Assembly (NCBI RefSeq): GCF_000003815.2
Contig: NC_049979.1
Coordinates: 5,770,884-5,834,883 of the forward strand
From: Branchiostoma floridae
Taxonomy: Eukaryota > Chordata > Leptocardii > Amphioxiformes > Branchiostomatidae
DNA: 64,000 nt
Direction: 5' to 3'
Positions 60,121 to 64,000 of the stretch are shown here, in pieces; within the stretch, counting starts at the first letter, position 1, and every line of letters begins with the position of its first letter. The translations under genes and the position numbers were made by a program. The notes under the pieces are model-generated. The model had not been told where the DNA came from. It made no database searches and worked only from the letters and a program-made list of their open reading frames with translations.

Positions 60121-60954
60121 CATTGTCCAGTTCACAAGCCCCCACAGTTCCGGGCACTTGGCAGTGAAACTGTCACATAGAATTCATCCCCCCTTAAATT
60201 TATACAGGCACACCACTTAGTCTTCACCTGTACCCCATATTTAGACCCCCTAAACCATATACAGCCCCCATGCCCCATACAGACCCTTCTATTTGGGTTG
60301 TTGATCTTGTTGTTGTTGCTATCATTTCCACAATCATTTGACATAAATGTTGTTACGATGACCTTTGCAGACGTCAGGTTTCCAAGTTCATGTTTAAGTA
60401 CAATCATTGGCTGTTGCATGTTGGGTGTGAGCTCTACAAACCAGTGCAACAAACTGAGCGCTCTCCGAAGTTCAATCCTTGATGTGGCAGACAAATGGCC
60501 TAAAGTTGTTCCTTCTTTGCTTTGAGAGAAATGTCATGCTGTGTGTTTGACAGAAGGACCAGACAACTGAAGGTGGACGTCCCTCAGCCACCCAGCACTG
60601 CTGATGGATGCGGCACATGGACCAGATAGACTGGATGCAGATCTCCCCTCCCTATGCCCACCTTCTCCCCAGGTAACCCTCTCTATGCCCACCTTCTCCC
60701 CAAGTGACCAGAAGGTCTAGCTGGGGACTAGGTTGGTAGGTCCTTACTAGGAAGTGGTGTTGGTGAGTTTATACAGCGTCTGTACTGAGAGTTGATTTCT
60801 AGGGGAAGGAGGACTAGCAACTCCACCCTGTAAAAACACATCCGGCTACCAAAACAGCAAGGAAACCTGCTGACTTATGTACCACTAGGCACTAGTACAA
60901 GGGTCTGAATGAATGGGGATGTGAGGTTTGACTGTCAGTACTGGGATGTTTGCC

Positions 60955-61230
60955 CTTCTTTAACTGGGATGTGATGTTAGTGAGGCTAGCCCAACTTCAG
61001 ACCCAGGGATGTGGTGTTAGTGAGGTTGCCCCACTGCAGACCCTGGGATGTGATGTTAGTGAGGTTGCCCCACTGCAGACCCTGGGATGTGATGTTAGTG
61101 AGGTTGCCCCACTGCAGACCCTGGGATGTGATGTTAGTGAGGCTAGCCCAACTTCAGACCCTGGGATGTGATGTTAGTGAGGCTAGCCCAACTCCAGACC
61201 CTGGGATGTGATGTTAGTGACGTTGGCCCA
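60955..61230 (+). repeat. Minisatellite, 39 bp (tgggatgtgatgttagtgag)
   Basis: Seven units of gggatgtgatgttagtgagg plus ttgccccactgcagaccct. Confidence 0.93.
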
Positions 61231-62087
61231 CTCCAGACCGTGACGTGAAAGCACCCTCTCACGGTGGCTTGTGCCAGCTACAAGAGCCTGTTGCTGTTAG
61301 TACAGCTGCGTCCTCGGCCAATCGGAGCCTGCAGCTCGATGACATCACCCACTTGGTCACAGGTGAGTGGCTCTGACCATTGTTGCTGTGTTGACTCCCC
61401 TCCTGGCAGCAGCACTGTTCTTGCTGTGTTGGCTTGTGCACTTCTGTCCTTTGCTGAGATGTAGAGAGGCACAAGGAGCTGCCTCAGTTTGCACAGGTGA
61501 GCAGAGCAGGTGACACTGTTAGGTAAGATTCTGGAGGCACCCAGAGTGCAGGTAGGTCCAGACAGATGTGATGTAACATCAGGTAACAGCCTTCAGGGGT
61601 TGTCGAATGTGGAAGAACTACGGCACAGACTGACTCGGCGTGTCCAACGTGGGACCAGATTTTGTTCCTGCGTTTGGTGTGTGCAGAGAGTCTAGTTGTC
61701 TACTGGTTTACTTGAAGCTTAGGAGTTTTAGGGTGAGGAAAGTCGATTATCTGTCTTGGCTGTCAAACGAGCCTCTTAATTCTTCTGCATAGCACAAGGC
61801 AGGACAGTCCACAAGTCTTACTTTATTGTTTAAAAACGGAGCAGCTGCAGAGAGCGAAGCAGTGTCCATGGCACGGTTCGACAGGCAGCATTTGTAACAT
61901 TTGTAAGGCGTCACGATCCCTGATTATAGTCCACAGGAGGGGGCAGGGGCAGACGGCAGAGTTGTCAATCATGTACATAAAGGGATATCATATATATATA
62001 GTGTCATTTTCATTGGTTTCAGGTCCGGTACTGGGCAGGGTCGTCAGCAGGTCACGTCATGACCTGCCCGCATGTAGAGGTCAGAGG
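61231..62087 (-). other. Probable 3' UTR of the MAP4K gene
   Basis: Downstream (minus strand) of the stop codon at 62088. An AATAAA signal on the minus strand (tttatt at 61822-61827) lies about 260 nt after the stop. Short open frames here have no recognisable content. Confidence 0.4.
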
Positions 62088-62175
62088 TCAGTAGGTTGCC
62101 TCATGACCTGCCAGGATGTAGAGGTTAGAGGGCGCCGTGGGGTCATCGGACGGACGGCTTTCCAAGACGATCATT
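62088..62175 (-). CDS. MAP4K3/5: C-terminal exon of a MAP4K3/5-type kinase (partial)
   Basis: After a good acceptor (CATTCCAG|A at 62176/62175), the minus strand encodes, in phase 2, MIVLESRPSDDPT, then APSNLYILAGHEATY and a TGA stop. This matches the conserved last residues of the citron-homology (CNH) domain of germinal-centre kinases MAP4K3 and MAP4K5 (VVLESRPTDNPTA..SNLYILAGHENSY-type ending, from memory). The kinase and most of the CNH domain must lie beyond 64000; I could not support any further exon between 62176 and 64000. The order and strand relative to CDKL1 favour MAP4K5 or its pre-duplication orthologue. Confidence 0.65.
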
Positions 62176-62483
62176 CTGGAATGAAAGAGAAAAGATGAAA
62201 TTTGTTTCTTTTTTTTCCATTTCATTTCATACGACATAAAGGGGCATTACATTTACAGTCAACTTTCTCTGTCAGGGGGTTGTTTATCAGCTGGGTGGGA
62301 ACACTTGCAGAGAGTTCTGATTTTACAGTTTTAGGTCACCCGGCAGGCAATGTTTAACATCTGTTATCAGGCTTACATGTACAAAACTGCACACAAGGAC
62401 TCCAGGAAGCCACCGTTACGGATACCTGCCACCATGATTTACATGTGCAAAAGTACATCTGTCCAATGCAGGGCTGTCTCCAG

Positions 62484-62798
62484 CAGGGTTGTAGCCAGCC
62501 TGAAGTCATTTTCCGTCCCCTCAATTTTCAATCCTATGAAGCTCCCAAAGCGTGACATTCCTAGGGGGGGCCAGGGTTATACTCCCCTCTGAAACACTAA
62601 CCTTGCATTTTGAGGTGTAAATTTTGCTGGAAGACTAATAGCATCTGTTTTGGTGAAACATTACAAAGGGGAGACAGTTTCATCATATTTTTACATATCA
62701 ATTTTCGTCCGACACAGCTGCCGGAATGGGCAAATTGTTTTTCCGTCCCCAGCTGCAAAATTCAAAGGATGGAAGGACGGGTGCTGGCTACAACCCTG
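62484..62798. mobile_element. hAT-like MITE family B, copy 2, perfect 8-bp target duplication
   Basis: Ends CAGGGTTGTAGCCAGC and GCTGGCTACAACCCTG are perfect inverted repeats, flanked by gtctccag at 62476-62483 and 62799-62806. It is 315 bp. Shares ccgtcccc and gcaaattc strings with copy 1 at 28887-29037. Confidence 0.92.
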
Positions 62799-62806
62799 GT
62801 CTCCAG

Positions 62807-63318
62807 ACTTCAGTTCTTGCCCATCCCACTTCTCTATGTAAACATTAACCAAGATTAATGTTGACACAGACAAAACTGGATTGGATTGGAATTTGCAAGC
62901 ACAAAGTCGTTAATTTCTATCATTATGTCTGTCAACTTAAGCTTATGAAAATACATTTTTAAATCCTGTGCAGACATTTTGGACGGAATGAAATTTTTAT
63001 TCCTCCCAAAAAGCAAATTTCCTTCCAAGAGTCCAGGAGACAGCCCAAGTTTGATGAACACACAGGACTCACCACGCCACCACTACTGACATTAGGATTC
63101 CCAAAGCTCCCCTAATACCTACAAATGTACAGTTCACATGCATGTAACCTTCTCACGGGACACAGAACTCTGGCAATCACTCCATTGCCATGGCAACCCA
63201 CATTCTGACAGGGTTAGACAAGTTTGCTGACACGATTGCCCGGGTAATTAGGCTGATCGAGTAAGTGCATATCATGTCCTTACTCAGGGGCTGGTCAGAT
63301 TTACCCATGGGATTTGCC
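62807..63318. other. Intron of the MAP4K gene, no exon seen
   Basis: No exon or repeat that I can support. Confidence 0.35.
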
Positions 63319-63633
63319 TAATCTCCAAGCAGATCCTACAATGGCATAAGATACCAAGGTACCAAACTGGCCAAGGAGTGTAGTCAGTCAAAAGGTGTCC
63401 ATTTGCCTTGGGACATGTGCTGGTCACAGACTTTGTCCCAGCGTAAGTCGCTCGTAAAATCATTAGCACATGGCGACAGGGAGGGGCAGCAACACCATTG
63501 TTGAATAGAAATGCTCATCCCTGTTTCAGTGGCAGCAGATTTCCAGTAGCAAAACACACTCCTAAGCCGGCTTCACTCCTCTGCCAGCTATTGATACTAT
63601 CTTATGCTACCGTAGGATCTGCTTGGAGATTAG
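63319..63633. mobile_element. hAT-like MITE, CTAATCTCCAAGCAGATCC ends, copy 2
   Basis: Ends taatctccaagcagatcct and its complement. Flanked by gatttgcc at 63311-63318 and 63634-63641. Twice as long as copy 1 (24415-24571), with the same internal ctggccaaggagtgtagtca. Confidence 0.9.
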
Positions 63634-64000
63634 GATTTGCCATTGTTAAAACGAGAGGACTTCTTTGCTGCAAGTAAAATTGCAGAGAAATATGTAGTTA
63701 AAATTTCGGGCCAGTGAAAAGTTGGTTCGATTTTTATATGGACTTGCCCAACATATGGCCAGTGAATTTTGCAAAACTTGTCTAACCCTGACTGGTCTAT
63801 TTGCAAACGTGTCGGCTGTTTCATAGCGACAGGCTTGAGTTAAGCACCCTGAGAGCTGGAGCCGGGGTCTGTGGGGGTCTGCGGCCCACCCGAGGGAGAT
63901 CGGCAGCCTTGGGGGGGAGGAGAACACCAGCGTTAGCGACGGCCTCCAGCCATCACGTCATGGGGGGTGGGGGGTATCCATTCTCTTTACATCGTCTTTA
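63634..64000. other. Right edge, possible exon of the MAP4K gene not resolved
   Basis: A CpG-rich stretch at 63840-63920 follows a strong acceptor-like tract on the minus strand (CTCCTCCCCCCCAAG). It is open in more than one frame with no recognisable protein, so no CDS is called. Confidence 0.3.

Noticed and set aside
61278-61474. Minus-strand frames of 64-71 codons
   Set aside because: No recognisable content; they lie in the probable 3' UTR of the MAP4K gene.
63840-63930. Possible MAP4K exon on the minus strand
   Set aside because: Several frames are open and one could join in phase, but none resembles a CNH or kinase segment.

Overview
This is an intron-rich animal genomic window with three assembly gaps (1465-1564, 5200-5764 and 7108-7207). 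It most likely comes from amphioxus (Branchiostoma). The reasons are a CDKL1 kinase close to the vertebrate protein, a large TPR-CHAT protein of the kind expanded in amphioxus, short terminal-inverted-repeat elements throughout, and intronic minisatellites in nearly every gene, several built on exon-intron junctions. The species call is inference. All gene models were assembled by hand by matching splice phases on the raw sequence.

Layout: (1) 1007-3642, plus strand: the last three coding exons of a type I membrane protein (possibly leishmanolysin-like). (2) 4920-16156, minus strand: a 15-exon TPR-CHAT protein (TPR array followed by a caspase-like CHAT domain), tail-to-tail with gene 1. (3) 17206-22718, plus strand: a 7-exon gene encoding an N-terminal death effector domain (DED), a Pro/Gln-rich linker, a C-terminal beta-rich domain and an acidic tail. 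Genes 2 and 3 are head-to-head, with 1,049 bp between start codons; two perfect kappaB-type motifs and one IRF-type motif lie between them. (4) 28106-54210, minus strand: a complete 10-exon CDKL1 orthologue of about 401 residues, with an 11 kb first intron full of repeats. (5) 62088-62175, minus strand: the C-terminal exon of a MAP4K3/5-type kinase whose remaining exons lie beyond the right edge. The CDKL1-MAP4K5 neighbourhood and orientation match, from memory, human chromosome 14q22.

The most unusual observations are these. (a) A 1.39 kb foldback transposon (7233-8620) sits exactly inside a CHAT-domain exon. Deleting it with one copy of its 4-bp target duplication restores an uninterrupted CHAT reading frame. 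The present gene can splice most of it out as a 1,296 bp intron, keeping 32 in-frame codons, so a transposon appears to have made an intron. (b) At least six introns in four genes begin with a minisatellite whose unit is the end of the preceding exon plus its 5' splice site. (c) A caspase-family CHAT protein and a DED protein share a putative immune-type bidirectional promoter. Between genes the window holds MITEs (several hAT-like with perfect 8-bp target duplications, several Tc1/mariner-like with TA), tRNA-derived SINEs, and minisatellites. No rRNA gene, functional tRNA gene, CRISPR array or operon was seen.
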